Shown here piece by piece: positions 1-9,094 of a stretch of 29,722 nt of DNA. The stretch covers positions 1 through 29,722 of the forward strand of contig CAKUAR010000024.1 in NCBI GenBank assembly GCA_934636465.1, read 5' to 3'. The position numbers and the translations under genes are program-made. The notes under the pieces are model-generated. The model had not been told where the DNA came from and did not search any database. It was given only the letters and a program-made list of their open reading frames with translations. This DNA is from an uncultured Muribaculaceae bacterium. GTDB lineage: Bacteria > Bacteroidota > Bacteroidia > Bacteroidales > Muribaculaceae. How positions within the stretch are numbered: the first letter of the stretch is position 1; every line of letters begins with the position of its first letter.

Positions 1-73
1 CTGAATTTTTCTTCGCCTTTAGTTGAATTCTTTAAACTCTTGAAATAATTTTGCACTTGCTTGTTGACTCTAC
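1..73 (+). repeat. 73-bp dispersed repeat with promoter, copy 1
   Basis: This segment aligns without gaps to 25616-25688, with about 10 mismatches by eye (roughly 86% identity). It carries a good Bacteroidota promoter: TTG at 23-25, a 20-nt spacer and TAATTTTG at 46-53. It may help drive the carboxypeptidase gene starting at 202. In both copies the same frame is open and ends in a TAA that overlaps the -7 box, so the left half could instead be the 3' end of a coding sequence. The window starts inside or exactly at the repeat, so its left boundary is unknown. Confidence 0.6.
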
Positions 74-121
74 ATAACGCTAAGGCTGCCGGCTCGGCTG
101 CGTCATCTCGGAATTTTTCAT

Positions 122-129
122 TAACTTTG
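122..129 (+). promoter_or_regulatory. Candidate -7 box TAACTTTG
   Basis: TAACTTTG fits TAnnTTTG and lies 72 nt upstream of the ATG at 202, closer than the promoter in the repeat. No TTG is seen about 19-21 nt upstream, so it is only half a consensus promoter. The two candidates could both be used. Confidence 0.35.
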
Positions 130-201
130 TGGCAAGTTTAGTTTCAGTCCGTTCTCTTGCTCCACGAGGACTGCTCTTAATCAAAATTTTTTGTCACGAC
201 A

Positions 202-1206
202 ATGAAACACGTCACATTGCCATTGCTCCTGCTAATGGCTCTCTATATCTTTGTATCGGCAGCAACCGGCATCAAATCCCCTGCATTTCTCAAACCAGGC
301 GACAAAATAGCCATAATCTCACCTGCGAGCCCCATTTCAAGCAGGGGTGCCGACACCGCCTATGCCGTGCTCCAGCGCTGGGGTTTCACCCCCGTCATGG
401 GAGCCAATATCTGCAACCATTATCACGGATTTGCCGGCACAGTAGATGAGCGCAAGGCCGACCTCGTGAAAGCCCTCACCGACACCACCGTCAAGGCCAT
501 TTTCTGCACACGCGGCGGCTATGGCTCACTCCAGATACTCAACAAGACCAATCTGCAAGTATTCCGCAACCACCCCAAGTGGATTATCGGCTACAGCGAC
601 ATCACTGCCCTGCATAGCGCCGAGGTGCGAGCCGGCAACATGAGCCTGCACGCCAACATGGCGGGCTGGCTTCTCGAAGAAGGCGGCACCGACACACTCA
701 GCACCATTCTGCGAAACGCCCTCATGGGGCAGCTTCCGGCCTACAAGGTGGAAGGCAGCCGCTACAACAACCCCGGCAAAGCCTCTGGCATTCTCGTGGG
801 TGGCAACCTCACCGTGTTCAACAATCTTGCCGGCACGCCCTATGACTTCCTCGACCCCACCTTTATGCGCGACCACGACTTCATCTTGTTTTTTGAAGAC
901 GTGCACGAAAACTTCACCCACGTTGACCGCATGATTCATCAGCTTCAGGCTCGCGGAGTGCTATCACGGCTCAAGGGCATAATAGTTGGCAAATTCAAGG
1001 ACTATCGCCGCGAAGACGGCTACACCAGCATGCACGACATGCTCTACGACTATCTGAAGGACTACAAAATACCCATCTGCTACGATTTCCCCACAGGTCA
1101 TTTTGAGCGCACTAATTATCCCATGATTGAGGGTTGTCCTGTCACGCTCGATGTTCAGGCCGACAGCGTTGCCCTCACGTTCCACCTCCCCACCACCAAT
1201 CCATAA
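202..1206 (+). CDS. Secreted LD-carboxypeptidase, peptidase family S66 (paralogue 1)
   Basis: The 334-residue product resembles LdcA/MccF enzymes of family S66, serine peptidases that cleave LD bonds in muropeptides (L,D-carboxypeptidase) or peptide conjugates (MccF type). The N-terminus MKHVTLPLLLLMALYIFVSA is a signal peptide, so the enzyme should act in the periplasm. The family's substrate-binding RGGYG lies at 104-108. The expected catalytic triad is visible as Ser132 in GYSDIT, Glu232 in FFEDV and His300 in FPTGH. The length fits the family (about 300-340 residues). The next gene is a close paralogue with the same triad numbering, so this is a tandem duplication. Peptidoglycan recycling is the likely role, and the exact substrate cannot be read from the sequence. 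Confidence 0.9.
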   Translation: MKHVTLPLLLLMALYIFVSAATGIKSPAFLKPGDKIAIISPASPISSRGADTAYAVLQRWGFTPVMGANICNHYHGFAGTVDERKADLVKALTDTTVKAIFCTRGGYGSLQILNKTNLQVFRNHPKWIIGYSDITALHSAEVRAGNMSLHANMAGWLLEEGGTDTLSTILRNALMGQLPAYKVEGSRYNNPGKASGILVGGNLTVFNNLAGTPYDFLDPTFMRDHDFILFFEDVHENFTHVDRMIHQLQARGVLSRLKGIIVGKFKDYRREDGYTSMHDMLYDYLKDYKIPICYDFPTGHFERTNYPMIEGCPVTLDVQADSVALTFHLPTTNP

Positions 1207-1261
1207 CCATTTTCCAGCGCAATATCTGTGCAGAATTTCGTGTTCTGTACACCATTTGCAC

Positions 1262-1269
1262 TATCTTTG
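1262..1269 (+). promoter_or_regulatory. -7 box TATCTTTG of second S66 gene
   Basis: TATCTTTG is an exact TAnnTTTG match 30 nt upstream of the ATG at 1300 and would give a 5' UTR of about 25 nt. The -33 region is poor (no clear TTTG 19-21 nt upstream). It implies that the second paralogue can be transcribed independently of the first. Confidence 0.5.
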
Positions 1270-1299
1270 CACTAACATCTTGATAAAAACCTAAATTTT

Positions 1300-2301
1300 A
1301 TGTCAAAATCCATATTCACCATCTTATTGGTGGCAATATTCACCATAAGTGCCAATGCCGCAAAAAATCCAAAAGCCCCTGCTTTTCTCAAACCAGGCGA
1401 CAAAATAGCGTTGCTCTCTCCTGGCAGCACGCCTCCGGCTTGGTTCCCCGACAGCGGTGCCAGTGTGCTGCGTCAGTGGGGATTTACCCCTGTAATCGGC
1501 AAGAACGCCACGGCCGAGTATCACATGTATGCCGGCACCACAGCACAACGCAAGGCCGACCTAATGGCAGCCCTGCGCGACCCGTCGGTCAAGGCCATTC
1601 TGTGCAACCGTGGCGGCTACGGCTCGTCACTTCTTTTGTGCGAAATTCCGATCGACACCCTGCGCCGCTACCCCAAGTGGATTATCGGCTATAGCGACAT
1701 CACTGCGCTCCACAGCGCCGAGGTGCGTGCCGACAACATGAGCATTCATGCCAGCATGGTCGGCTCTCTCGCCTCACGCGGTGCCACCGACTCTGTCAAC
1801 CTCCTCTTGCGCTCCATTCTCATGGGACAATTCCCCACCTATAATCTCCCCGGCCACCCCTACAACCACCCCGGCACTGCCAAGGGAATTCTTGTGGGCG
1901 GCAACATGGCGGTGTTCAGCAACATTGCCGGCTCTAACGTGGATTTTCTTGACCGTGACTATGTTAAAAACCACGACATAATCCTGTTTTTTGAAGATGT
2001 GAGCGAGTCTATGTCGCGCGTCAACAGCATGCTCACACAGCTCAAGCTCAAGGGGGTGCTACGCCGCGTCAAGGGCATTATCATAGGCCGTTTCACCGAC
2101 TATTCGCCGTCTTATGGCTACACCGACATGAACCAGCTGCTTCACGAGTATCTTGCTGGCTACAACATACCCATTTGCTACGACTTCCCAGCAAGCCACG
2201 ACGAGAGCCACAATCTGCCGCTCATAGAGGGTTGCCCGGTTACGCTCAACGTCAGCACTTCATCGGTGTCGCTCAAGTTTGAACAGCCGTCAAAACGCTA
2301 A
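1300..2301 (+). CDS. Secreted LD-carboxypeptidase, peptidase family S66 (paralogue 2)
   Basis: This 333-residue protein is a paralogue of the product of 202-1206 and aligns with it almost without gaps. It has an N-terminal signal peptide ending near SANAA (residues 17-21), RGGYG at 104-108, and the same triad: Ser132 in GYSDIT, Glu232 in FFEDV, and His300 in FPASH. Residues around the active site are nearly identical between the two, while the 40-60 and 150-190 segments differ, which suggests a changed substrate pocket. It follows paralogue 1 by 93 nt and has its own candidate promoter at 1262. Periplasmic muropeptide trimming is inferred from the family. Confidence 0.9.
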   Translation: MSKSIFTILLVAIFTISANAAKNPKAPAFLKPGDKIALLSPGSTPPAWFPDSGASVLRQWGFTPVIGKNATAEYHMYAGTTAQRKADLMAALRDPSVKAILCNRGGYGSSLLLCEIPIDTLRRYPKWIIGYSDITALHSAEVRADNMSIHASMVGSLASRGATDSVNLLLRSILMGQFPTYNLPGHPYNHPGTAKGILVGGNMAVFSNIAGSNVDFLDRDYVKNHDIILFFEDVSESMSRVNSMLTQLKLKGVLRRVKGIIIGRFTDYSPSYGYTDMNQLLHEYLAGYNIPICYDFPASHDESHNLPLIEGCPVTLNVSTSSVSLKFEQPSKR

Positions 2302-2314
2302 TGCTGCTCGCGTC

Positions 2315-2674
2315 ATGAAGAAGTTGTTTCAAGTCGTAATCGCATTGCTGCTCATAGCCCTGTTGCCGTTGCCCTACGGCCTCTATGTGCTCATCAACAC
2401 CATTTCAGCCGCATTTTTCGGCTTTTTAAGCTACCGTCTTTTTCAAGAGAAAATTACCAACGCCGCCTATGTGTGCCTTGTTCTCACCACCGTCTATCAG
2501 CCCCTTGTGCGCATCAGCCTCGGTCGCATCGGGTGGTGCCTGCTCGATGCCGTGGTTGCGGCTTCGCTCATAGTCTTTGTGTTCGGTCATAGCCTCATCA
2601 AGCCCGACACGCGCCTTGGCAAGTCGGTCAAGCGGTTGCGCTCGTTGTTCTATCTCGACGAGTCTGGCGATTAA
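2315..2674 (+). CDS. Small membrane protein, DUF6804-like
   Basis: The 119-residue product starts MKKLFQVVIALLLIALLPLPYGLYVLIN and has about four hydrophobic segments (near 5-25, 27-42, 50-65 and 75-92), followed by a short basic cytoplasmic tail. It recalls the short DUF6804 inner-membrane proteins by its length and PLPYG motif, but that assignment is from memory and tentative. The reading frame extends upstream to 2279. I chose the ATG at 2315 because it begins the hydrophobic helix and clears the stop of the S66 gene by 13 nt, which also suggests co-transcription. Function is unknown. Confidence 0.6.
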   Translation: MKKLFQVVIALLLIALLPLPYGLYVLINTISAAFFGFLSYRLFQEKITNAAYVCLVLTTVYQPLVRISLGRIGWCLLDAVVAASLIVFVFGHSLIKPDTRLGKSVKRLRSLFYLDESGD

Positions 2675-2695
2675 TCCGTCAGCTCTCGGCTGGTT

Positions 2696-4114
2696 TCACA
2701 GTCCAAGCACCTTTTTGTCACGCTCGCGCCTGAAGCCGTTAAATGTGTCAAACACGTCGGCAAGGGCAATGCTTGCATTTTGCACCTCGCTCTGATATAG
2801 CGTGGCAGAGTTGCCCGACGCAACACCGGTCTTGCCCTGCAGTACCCCCGACACGCCCGAAATCTCATCCAGCAGCTTCATCTGCAAGTTTATCATTTCG
2901 TATGCGCCCACATTTGTGGCATTTATCGACACCTGTTCCGGCTTCACATTCGACAAGCCAGGCGAATAAGGCAACACGCCGTTGCAGTTTTGCCACACAC
3001 GTCGCAGGTCGCGCCACGTCATGCCGTCGGGCAACGCCGTTTCTGGAAACAGCAGCACACCCTTTGCCGATGCGTTCATAATGTGGTTCACTATGGTTAT
3101 AAGCCTGTTCACAAATTTCTGCTGGTCTATCACGTCTTCCACAAACGAGTGTACCTCGCCGTCGGTCAGCGGATACATTTTCACCACAAACGGGTGGCTG
3201 CCATGCACCCATGGCGAGTCCCACTCCGCAAGCACGTCACCCATGGGCGAAAACCACCGGCAGTGCCAGGTGGTGGCTATGTCCCAGCGTGTGGTCACGT
3301 CGCGGTCGGCACTGGCCTTGCCGCATTTATCAAAAGGCAACACCGTCACCTCGGCCTTGCGTCTGTTATGGCACACAGCCACTTCTCGGCTTTCAAGTGT
3401 CCACACCTCTATCACCCGGCATTTGCCGCCGGCAGCATGCCAGAAGTCCACGCCGCTCTGGTCGTCTGCACCTATTGTACTCACAAAACTGGCAATGCGT
3501 GCCTCTGCATCTTCGCAATAAAGTGCCCTCACCCATTCCGCCTTTTTCCTGTCGCCTCCCGACACTCGTCGCATCAGTTCTGCCACGCTCATGTCGTGAA
3601 TTTGCCCCACAATCTCGCAGTCGCGTGCGCAAGGGTCGTTAAGCGCGTTCACAAAGAAACGGTTGAAATTCACATTCTTCACCGTCACACGGCGGCTGCA
3701 CAACCCATATTCCATATCCACGCGCTGCACCGCGCAGCCCGAAATCAAGAATTCCTCAAGCGCGCGGCTGTCAAGCTCGTCAAGAAAATTGCTCTCACGC
3801 ACACCGTCCAGGTTTTTGTTCTTCACCTTTCCGACGTCTATGTACTGCGAGCGGAAACGCCCCACTATCGTCTTCACCAGCTGGCGCAGCATATTATTGG
3901 TGATTGGCGGAGCGCCGTTAAGCGTGTATAGTTCATATTCCGTTATTCGCTCGCCGTCAGGGCCAGTCGTCAAGTCGCTCCACTGGTCGCCGTAGGTGAA
4001 TTTCTTGTTGCGAAGCCGTTTCTGCCTCAGTGCCGATGCAGCCGTCCAAGCCCTGTAAGCCGCGGCAAGCACAGCCGTGTCTTTTTTCTGTTTCAGTAAT
4101 TGCGTGTCTTTCAT
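2696..4114 (-). CDS. Phage portal-like protein, orphan and possibly C-terminally short
   Basis: The 472-residue product resembles portal proteins of tailed phages with the P22-type fold. The features I rely on are the N-terminal FTYGDQW segment, the TNNMLRQLVKTIVGRFRSQ helix, the WFSPMG and SHPFVVKMYPLTDG strands, and the C-terminal ISGVSG followed by a G/S-rich tract and a long helix with LYQSEVQNASIALADVFDTF. Portals form the dodecameric DNA channel of the capsid. This protein ends soon after that helix, where many portals continue, so it may be truncated. The frame runs up to 4198, but that would overlap the M15 gene. The ATG at 4114 (MKDTQLLKQK) lies 26 nt after the M15 stop and is preferred. 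No terminase, capsid or tail gene is nearby. Confidence 0.7.
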   Translation of the reverse strand: MKDTQLLKQKKDTAVLAAAYRAWTAASALRQKRLRNKKFTYGDQWSDLTTGPDGERITEYELYTLNGAPPITNNMLRQLVKTIVGRFRSQYIDVGKVKNKNLDGVRESNFLDELDSRALEEFLISGCAVQRVDMEYGLCSRRVTVKNVNFNRFFVNALNDPCARDCEIVGQIHDMSVAELMRRVSGGDRKKAEWVRALYCEDAEARIASFVSTIGADDQSGVDFWHAAGGKCRVIEVWTLESREVAVCHNRRKAEVTVLPFDKCGKASADRDVTTRWDIATTWHCRWFSPMGDVLAEWDSPWVHGSHPFVVKMYPLTDGEVHSFVEDVIDQQKFVNRLITIVNHIMNASAKGVLLFPETALPDGMTWRDLRRVWQNCNGVLPYSPGLSNVKPEQVSINATNVGAYEMINLQMKLLDEISGVSGVLQGKTGVASGNSATLYQSEVQNASIALADVFDTFNGFRRERDKKVLGL

Positions 4115-4140
4115 GATTCTTTTTGTCAAGATTTGATTTT

Positions 4141-4548
4141 TCAGCATATTGTCAAGTATTGCTTGCGGTTGCGTGGGCCGTGCGACACATGAATCCACCT
4201 GAATCCATGTTCGCCTATCACCTGGTCAACCGGCAAGTCAAGCCTTTTCAGCACAGTCATAAGCCTCTCGTTGTCTGCCTGGCTGCCAACCGTTATGTCG
4301 GCTGCCTGGCCAAGCATGTGCTGGCTGTTTGCCACACCGCCCACGGCGGCGTTAAGTGCCTTGCAGCGGTAGCCGCTTGTCACTGTCACCTGCCCTCCCC
4401 ACGCCTCTCTCAGCGGGTCAAGCACCGCGGTGACGAGTGCCACAAGCTGTTTACGAGCTTCCTCCGGTGGAGTGTTGTCTATTTTCAACCGCTCCGCCAC
4501 TTGCGATTTCGTTAGTTCTTCCAAAGTGAAATGTTTCATTTTTGCCAT
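4141..4548 (-). CDS. M15-family peptidase (Peptidase_M15_3-like, endolysin type)
   Basis: The 135-residue protein has the zinc peptidase motifs of family M15: His77 and Asp84 in SQHMLGQAAD, and His120 in WIHVS. SGYRC at 58-62 is also typical. Enzymes of this subfamily cut peptidoglycan stem peptides and are often phage endolysins. No signal peptide is present, as expected for a lysin that relies on another export route. The frame opens at 4602, but MAKMKHFTLEEL beginning at 4548 matches the usual N-terminus. It sits immediately upstream of the portal-like gene on the same strand, so the two are probably co-transcribed, and together they look like a small phage-derived module. Confidence 0.85.
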   Translation of the reverse strand: MAKMKHFTLEELTKSQVAERLKIDNTPPEEARKQLVALVTAVLDPLREAWGGQVTVTSGYRCKALNAAVGGVANSQHMLGQAADITVGSQADNERLMTVLKRLDLPVDQVIGEHGFRWIHVSHGPRNRKQYLTIC

Positions 4549-4754
4549 AATTCTAATCTTTTTTTGCTGCAAAGTAAGCCTCACCTCCAGCCTCGGCGTC
4601 ACTTCAAAAAGTCACACTGCCCCCATAACCCCACAAGTGCCTGTCGCCGTCGGCACTTAGCCCACATTGCCCCTGCGCCCCAAGTGGCATAAAAAAGAAA
4701 AACACCTTCACGTTGTCCCACCTCAAATTTGGGCTTAATCTCATTTCTTTTTTG

Positions 4755-4762
4755 TAAATTTG
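4755..4762 (+). promoter_or_regulatory. -7 box TAAATTTG of cvpA-suf operon
   Basis: TAAATTTG is an exact TAnnTTTG match 18 nt upstream of the cvpA ATG at 4781. A TTTG at 4728-4731 could act as the -33 element, although the 23-nt spacer is longer than the usual 19-21. It is the only good promoter candidate seen upstream of the cluster. Confidence 0.55.
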
Positions 4763-4780
4763 CATCTTTGGTACAGGTTA

Positions 4781-5386
4781 ATGGATATGACACTTATTGA
4801 TGCCCTTATAATCCTGGTTTTGCTCGCTGGCACCATAGCTGGATTTCTTCGCGGAATCATCAGTCAGGTAGCCTCGATAGTTGGGTTTGCACTTGGCATC
4901 TTTGCATGTCTCTCCGTTGGCAGTCAAGCCACTGAGTTGCTTGTCACGCTCATTCCGTCGGCAGCCTCGTGGCCATTGGCGGAGTTTACCACGGCAGCCG
5001 TTGCCCAAGGCACGCTCTTCATGCTTGTCATGCTCACATGCAGGGTCATCGCCTTCTCGGTCAAGGGGCTTGCGCGCCGTGCAAAGCTCGGACTGGCCGA
5101 CCGCCTCGGCGGCAGCGCACTCGGAGCTTTCAAAAACATGATGGTTCTGAGCTTGCTGCTCAACTTGTGGTTTGTCATCAGCCCCACAAGCAGCGCGTTC
5201 ACCACCCATGGCTCGCTCGGCAGTTTGCCAGTTGTGGCAACGCTCAATCTTGCACCAAGCGTTTTTGGCCTGTCGGTCATGCCGGGCGACTCTCTCGACT
5301 CCTGCACCCGCGCCATTGCCAAGAGCGACTCCATTGCCGCCGACAGCGCAAACGCTTGCCGCCAAGCCAAAGAAAGAGAAGAATAA
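4781..5386 (+). CDS. cvpA: CvpA family membrane protein
   Basis: The 201-residue product begins [21 protein letters not shown] and has four hydrophobic helices (about 5-21, 27-45, 78-98 and 118-136) with the FLRGII motif typical of CvpA family proteins. CvpA was named for colicin V production in E. coli; its molecular role is unsettled and it is linked to envelope stress. A short C-terminal tail rich in Ala, Asp and Lys follows. It lies 32 nt upstream of sufB and probably shares its promoter. The frame extends upstream to a TTG at 4760 that overlaps the -7 box, so the ATG at 4781 is preferred. Confidence 0.8.
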   Translation: MDMTLIDALIILVLLAGTIAGFLRGIISQVASIVGFALGIFACLSVGSQATELLVTLIPSAASWPLAEFTTAAVAQGTLFMLVMLTCRVIAFSVKGLARRAKLGLADRLGGSALGAFKNMMVLSLLLNLWFVISPTSSAFTTHGSLGSLPVVATLNLAPSVFGLSVMPGDSLDSCTRAIAKSDSIAADSANACRQAKEREE

Positions 5387-5418
5387 AAAGAAGTTCTAAT
5401 CAACTGAGATTTAGAAAT

Positions 5419-6888
5419 ATGAATAGAGAAATAGGCAACGAAAAGGAAAAAGACACGGAGAAGAAAATCATCAGCGAGGCCGTGGGCGAGGAATACAAAT
5501 ACGGTTTCGTCACCCACATCGACACCGACGTTATCGAAAAAGGTCTTAACGCCGATGTTGTGCGCAAAATCTCCAAACTCAAAAACGAACCCGACTGGCT
5601 GCTCGAATTCCGGCTCAAAGCCTACAACCACTGGAAGACACTGTCAATGCCGAAGTGGGGCCATGTGCATGTGCCCGACATCGATTTTCAGGACATCAGC
5701 TATTTTGCCGCCCCAAAAACCGACAAGTCCGACAAAAAGGAGATTGACCCCGAGCTAAAAAAGACTTTCGACAAGCTCGGCATATCGCTCGACGAGCAGA
5801 TGCGTCTTTCCGGCATGGCAGTCGATGCCATAGTCGATAGTGTTTCGGTTCGCACCACCTATCGCGAGAAGCTCGCCGAGTTGGGCGTGATTTTCTGCTC
5901 CATGGGCGAGGCTGTGCACGACTACCCCGACCTTGTCAAAAAATATCTCGGCACTGTTGTCCCCTACACAGACAACTTCTATGCCGCACTCAACTCTGCC
6001 GTGTTCTCCGACGGCTCTTTCGTCTATATCCCCAAGGGCGTGCGGTGCCCCATGGAGCTGTCCTCCTATTTCCGCATCAACGCCGCCCAGACTGGACAAT
6101 TCGAGCGCACGCTCATCGTGGCCGACGACGACAGCTATGTCTCTTATCTTGAGGGCTGCACAGCGCCCATGCGCGACGAAAACCAACTCCACACGGCAAT
6201 TGTCGAGATTATTGTCGAAGACCGCGCCGAAGTCAAGTATAGCACAGTTCAAAACTGGTATCCTGGCGACAAAAACGGCAAGGGCGGCATCTATAACCTC
6301 GTCACCAAGCGTGGCTTGTGCCGTGGCGACTTCTCCAAACTCTCTTGGACCCAAGTCGAAACCGGCTCTGCAATCACCTGGAAATATCCAAGTTGCATTC
6401 TCAAGGGCGACAACTCCGTGGGTGAGTTCTATTCCGTTGCCCTCACACGCAACTATCAGGAAGCCGACACCGGCACCAAGATGATCCACATCGGCAAAAA
6501 CACCAAGAGCACCATCGTTTCCAAGGGCATTTCTGCCGGGCACAGCCAAAACAGCTATCGAGGCATGGTGAAAATAGCTCCAAGGGCTGTCAACAGCCGC
6601 AACTACACGCAGTGCGACAGTCTGCTGCTCACACCCACAAGCGGTGCCCACACATTCCCCGTCATCGAGGTCGGCAACGACTCCTCCATCGTTGAGCACG
6701 AGGCCACCACGAGCAAAATCAACGAGGACCAGGTGTTCTATTGCAACCAGCGCGGCATAGCCACCGAAGACGCCGTGGGACTAATCGTCAACGGCTACGC
6801 CAAAGAAGTCATGGCCAAGCTCCCCATGGAGTTTGCCGTCGAGGCTCAAAAGCTCCTCTCGGTGTCGCTCGAAGGCAGCATCGGTTAA
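5419..6888 (+). CDS. sufB: Fe-S cluster assembly scaffold protein SufB
   Basis: This is the 489-residue SufB subunit of the cytosolic SufBC(2)D scaffold, on which Fe-S clusters are built from persulfide sulfur. The N-terminal region contains [20 protein letters not shown], and the C-terminal half is the beta-helix. The probable sulfur-accepting Cys399 (in YTQCDSLLL) and Glu428 (in EHEATTSK) have the same 29-residue spacing as Cys405 and Glu434 of E. coli SufB. The frame is open from 4969, but the upstream part overlaps cvpA, and [11 protein letters not shown] at 5419 fits the family length. It is followed at 39 nt by sufC. Confidence 0.96.
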   Translation: MNREIGNEKEKDTEKKIISEAVGEEYKYGFVTHIDTDVIEKGLNADVVRKISKLKNEPDWLLEFRLKAYNHWKTLSMPKWGHVHVPDIDFQDISYFAAPKTDKSDKKEIDPELKKTFDKLGISLDEQMRLSGMAVDAIVDSVSVRTTYREKLAELGVIFCSMGEAVHDYPDLVKKYLGTVVPYTDNFYAALNSAVFSDGSFVYIPKGVRCPMELSSYFRINAAQTGQFERTLIVADDDSYVSYLEGCTAPMRDENQLHTAIVEIIVEDRAEVKYSTVQNWYPGDKNGKGGIYNLVTKRGLCRGDFSKLSWTQVETGSAITWKYPSCILKGDNSVGEFYSVALTRNYQEADTGTKMIHIGKNTKSTIVSKGISAGHSQNSYRGMVKIAPRAVNSRNYTQCDSLLLTPTSGAHTFPVIEVGNDSSIVEHEATTSKINEDQVFYCNQRGIATEDAVGLIVNGYAKEVMAKLPMEFAVEAQKLLSVSLEGSIG

Positions 6889-6927
6889 TTTCTCACTCAT
6901 TTCAAGCAAAAAAAAGACACAAAAGAT

Positions 6928-7683
6928 ATGTTAGTAATCAACGATTTGCACGCCTCCATCGAAGGCAAGGAAATTTTAAAGGGCATTAACCTCACCGTCA
7001 AGCCTGGCGAAGTGCACGCCATTATGGGGCCTAACGGTTCTGGCAAGAGCACCCTCAGCGCCGTGCTCACCGGCAATCCGGCCTACACGGTCACCTCCGG
7101 CTCTGTGTCATTCTACGGCAAGGACATTCTCGCCCTTTCGCCCGAAGACCGCGCCCACGAGGGCATCTTCCTCAGTTTTCAATATCCTGTTGAAATTCCA
7201 GGCGTGTCTATGGTCAACTTCATGCGTGCCGCCCTCAATGAGAAACGCAAATATTTCAACCAGCCGCCGCTCAGCGCCAGCGAGTTTCTGAAACTCATGC
7301 GCGAAAAGAGAGCCATTGTCCAGCTCGACAACAAGCTCGCTTCGCGCGCCGTCAACGAGGGCTTCTCCGGCGGTGAGAAAAAGCGCAACGAAATTTTCCA
7401 GATGGCCATGCTTGAGCCGCGCTTGTCTATTCTCGACGAAACCGACAGCGGCCTCGACATCGATGCCTTGCGCATTGTGGCAAGCGGCGTCAACAAGCTC
7501 AAGACCGACAAAAATGCCACCATCGTCATCACTCACTACCAGCGTCTGCTCGACTACATCAAGCCCGACTTTGTGCATGTGCTCTACAAAGGCCGTATCG
7601 TCATGACTGGCGGGCCAGAGCTTGCCCTTGAGCTTGAGGATAAGGGCTACGACTGGATTAAGGAGCAAGTGGATAACAACTGA
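6928..7683 (+). CDS. sufC: Fe-S cluster assembly ATPase SufC
   Basis: The 251-residue product is an ABC-type ATPase that energises the SufBCD scaffold but is not part of a membrane transporter. The Walker A motif GPNGSGKST lies at 34-42, the signature FSGGE at 146-150, and Walker B with the SufC hallmark [14 protein letters not shown] at 168-181. The switch histidine is His203. Length and motifs are complete. It lies between sufB and sufD in the standard order. Confidence 0.97.
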   Translation: MLVINDLHASIEGKEILKGINLTVKPGEVHAIMGPNGSGKSTLSAVLTGNPAYTVTSGSVSFYGKDILALSPEDRAHEGIFLSFQYPVEIPGVSMVNFMRAALNEKRKYFNQPPLSASEFLKLMREKRAIVQLDNKLASRAVNEGFSGGEKKRNEIFQMAMLEPRLSILDETDSGLDIDALRIVASGVNKLKTDKNATIVITHYQRLLDYIKPDFVHVLYKGRIVMTGGPELALELEDKGYDWIKEQVDNN

Positions 7684-7702
7684 TTTTTCAATCCATTACG
7701 AT

Positions 7703-9076
7703 ATGTCAGCACTACAACAATATATCAATCTCTACAACCAAAACGCCGACACCATTTGTGCCCACTCGCCGCAACCGCTCAACGCCTTGCGTCAGCGCGC
7801 GCTTCAGGCTCTCTCAGGTGCTTCTCTGCCGCGCAAGGGGCAAGAAGACTACGAGGCTACCGACCTTGAGGCGGTCTTTGCGCCCGACTATGGGCTCAAC
7901 ATCAACCGTGTTGACTTTTCTGGCAACCCAGCCGAGACATTTCGCTGTGATGTGCCCAACATGAGCACTTGCATGTATTTTGTTTACAACGACATGTTTC
8001 ACCCCAGCTCCACGGCGCGCCTTAGCCAGTCGGGCATAGTTGTCGAGTCGTTCAGCGAGGCTGCGGTCAATCACCCGCAGTTGTTGCGCGACTACTATGG
8101 CACCATTGCGCCCTGCGACAAGCCCGAAGTGGCACTCAACACACTTTTGGCTCAAGACGGCATTTTGGTCTATATCCCCGACAACGTTGTGGCTCAAAAG
8201 CCCATTCAGATAGTCAACGTGTTCAACGCCTCCATGCCGCTTATGGCTGTTCGCCGCTTGCTCGTCATCGTGGGCGAGAATGCGCAGGCACGCTTGCTCT
8301 CTTGCGACCACACGCAACCCAACGGCATCAAGTACCTATCCTCGCAGGTGATTGAAATCATAGCCAAGCCAAACTCCACTTTCGACTACTACGACCTCGA
8401 GGAAAGCTCGGCCGACACCTCGCGTGTGTCCTCGCTCTACGTCAACCAGCAGCAGGGCTCCAACGTGCTTGTCGATGGCATCACGCTGCTCAACGGCTAC
8501 ACGCGCAACAACTACCGCTTCGACGTCAACGGCAGCCATGCCGAAACTCACTTGCTTGGCATGACCATAGCCGGTGGCACACAGCATGTTGACAACCACA
8601 CATTCATAGCCCACAACGCTCCATCGTGCAAAAGCAATGAGATGTTCAAATATGTGCTCAACGACAATGCCATAGGTGCTTTTTCCGGCAAGATTCTTGT
8701 GCAGCCCGACTGTCCTAAAATCGACGCCTACCAGGGCAACCGCAACCTCTGCGCGTCACCCACGGCCAAAATGTACACCAAGCCGCAGCTCGAAATCTAC
8801 ACCGACGATGTGCAGTGCTCACACGGTGCCACCGTGGGCCAGCTCGACCAAGAGGCACTCTTCTATATGCGCACACGCGGCATTTCTGAGCCAGTGGCTC
8901 AAAATCTGCTCATGCAGGCCTTTATGTCCGATGTCATAGATGCCGTGCGCCTCGATGTGCTCAAAGACCGCTTGCACCACCTCGTTGAAAAAAGATTTCA
9001 AGGTTCGCTGGCATCGTGCAATGCCTGCCACAGCGAGCACGGCTGCAATTCCACTCTCAACAACAAAACCATTTAA
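7703..9076 (+). CDS. sufD: Fe-S cluster assembly protein SufD
   Basis: This 457-residue SufD subunit pairs with SufB in the SufBC(2)D complex. The beta-helix region runs to the C-terminus and includes the conserved KCSH-like stretch, here DDVQCSHGATVGQLDQEALFY, which is characteristic of SufD. The frame extends to 7622 inside sufC, but MSALQQYINLYNQ at 7703, 19 nt after the sufC stop, is the sensible start. The last 19 residues carry three cysteines (Cys439, Cys442 and Cys448) in CNACHSEHGC. From memory, other Bacteroidales SufD proteins also end in a Cys-rich tail, but E. coli SufD does not. Confidence 0.94.
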   Translation: MSALQQYINLYNQNADTICAHSPQPLNALRQRALQALSGASLPRKGQEDYEATDLEAVFAPDYGLNINRVDFSGNPAETFRCDVPNMSTCMYFVYNDMFHPSSTARLSQSGIVVESFSEAAVNHPQLLRDYYGTIAPCDKPEVALNTLLAQDGILVYIPDNVVAQKPIQIVNVFNASMPLMAVRRLLVIVGENAQARLLSCDHTQPNGIKYLSSQVIEIIAKPNSTFDYYDLEESSADTSRVSSLYVNQQQGSNVLVDGITLLNGYTRNNYRFDVNGSHAETHLLGMTIAGGTQHVDNHTFIAHNAPSCKSNEMFKYVLNDNAIGAFSGKILVQPDCPKIDAYQGNRNLCASPTAKMYTKPQLEIYTDDVQCSHGATVGQLDQEALFYMRTRGISEPVAQNLLMQAFMSDVIDAVRLDVLKDRLHHLVEKRFQGSLASCNACHSEHGCNSTLNNKTI

Positions 9077-9094
9077 CCGGTTTTTAATCGTTTT

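Noticed and set aside
2990..3931. A 313-codon plus-strand frame opposite the portal-like gene
   Set aside because: It is His/Val/Ala-rich with no family similarity, a typical shadow of a high-GC coding strand.
2696..4548. A complete prophage
   Set aside because: Only portal-like and M15 genes are present; no integrase, terminase, capsid, tail genes or att repeats are seen.
4969..6888. A 639-codon frame that would extend SufB upstream by 150 residues
   Set aside because: The extra part overlaps cvpA in another frame, has no family similarity and would make SufB far too long; the ATG at 5419 fits.
9017..9046. CNACH in SufD as a c-type haem-binding motif
   Set aside because: SufD is cytosolic and has no signal peptide, so haem attachment is not expected.
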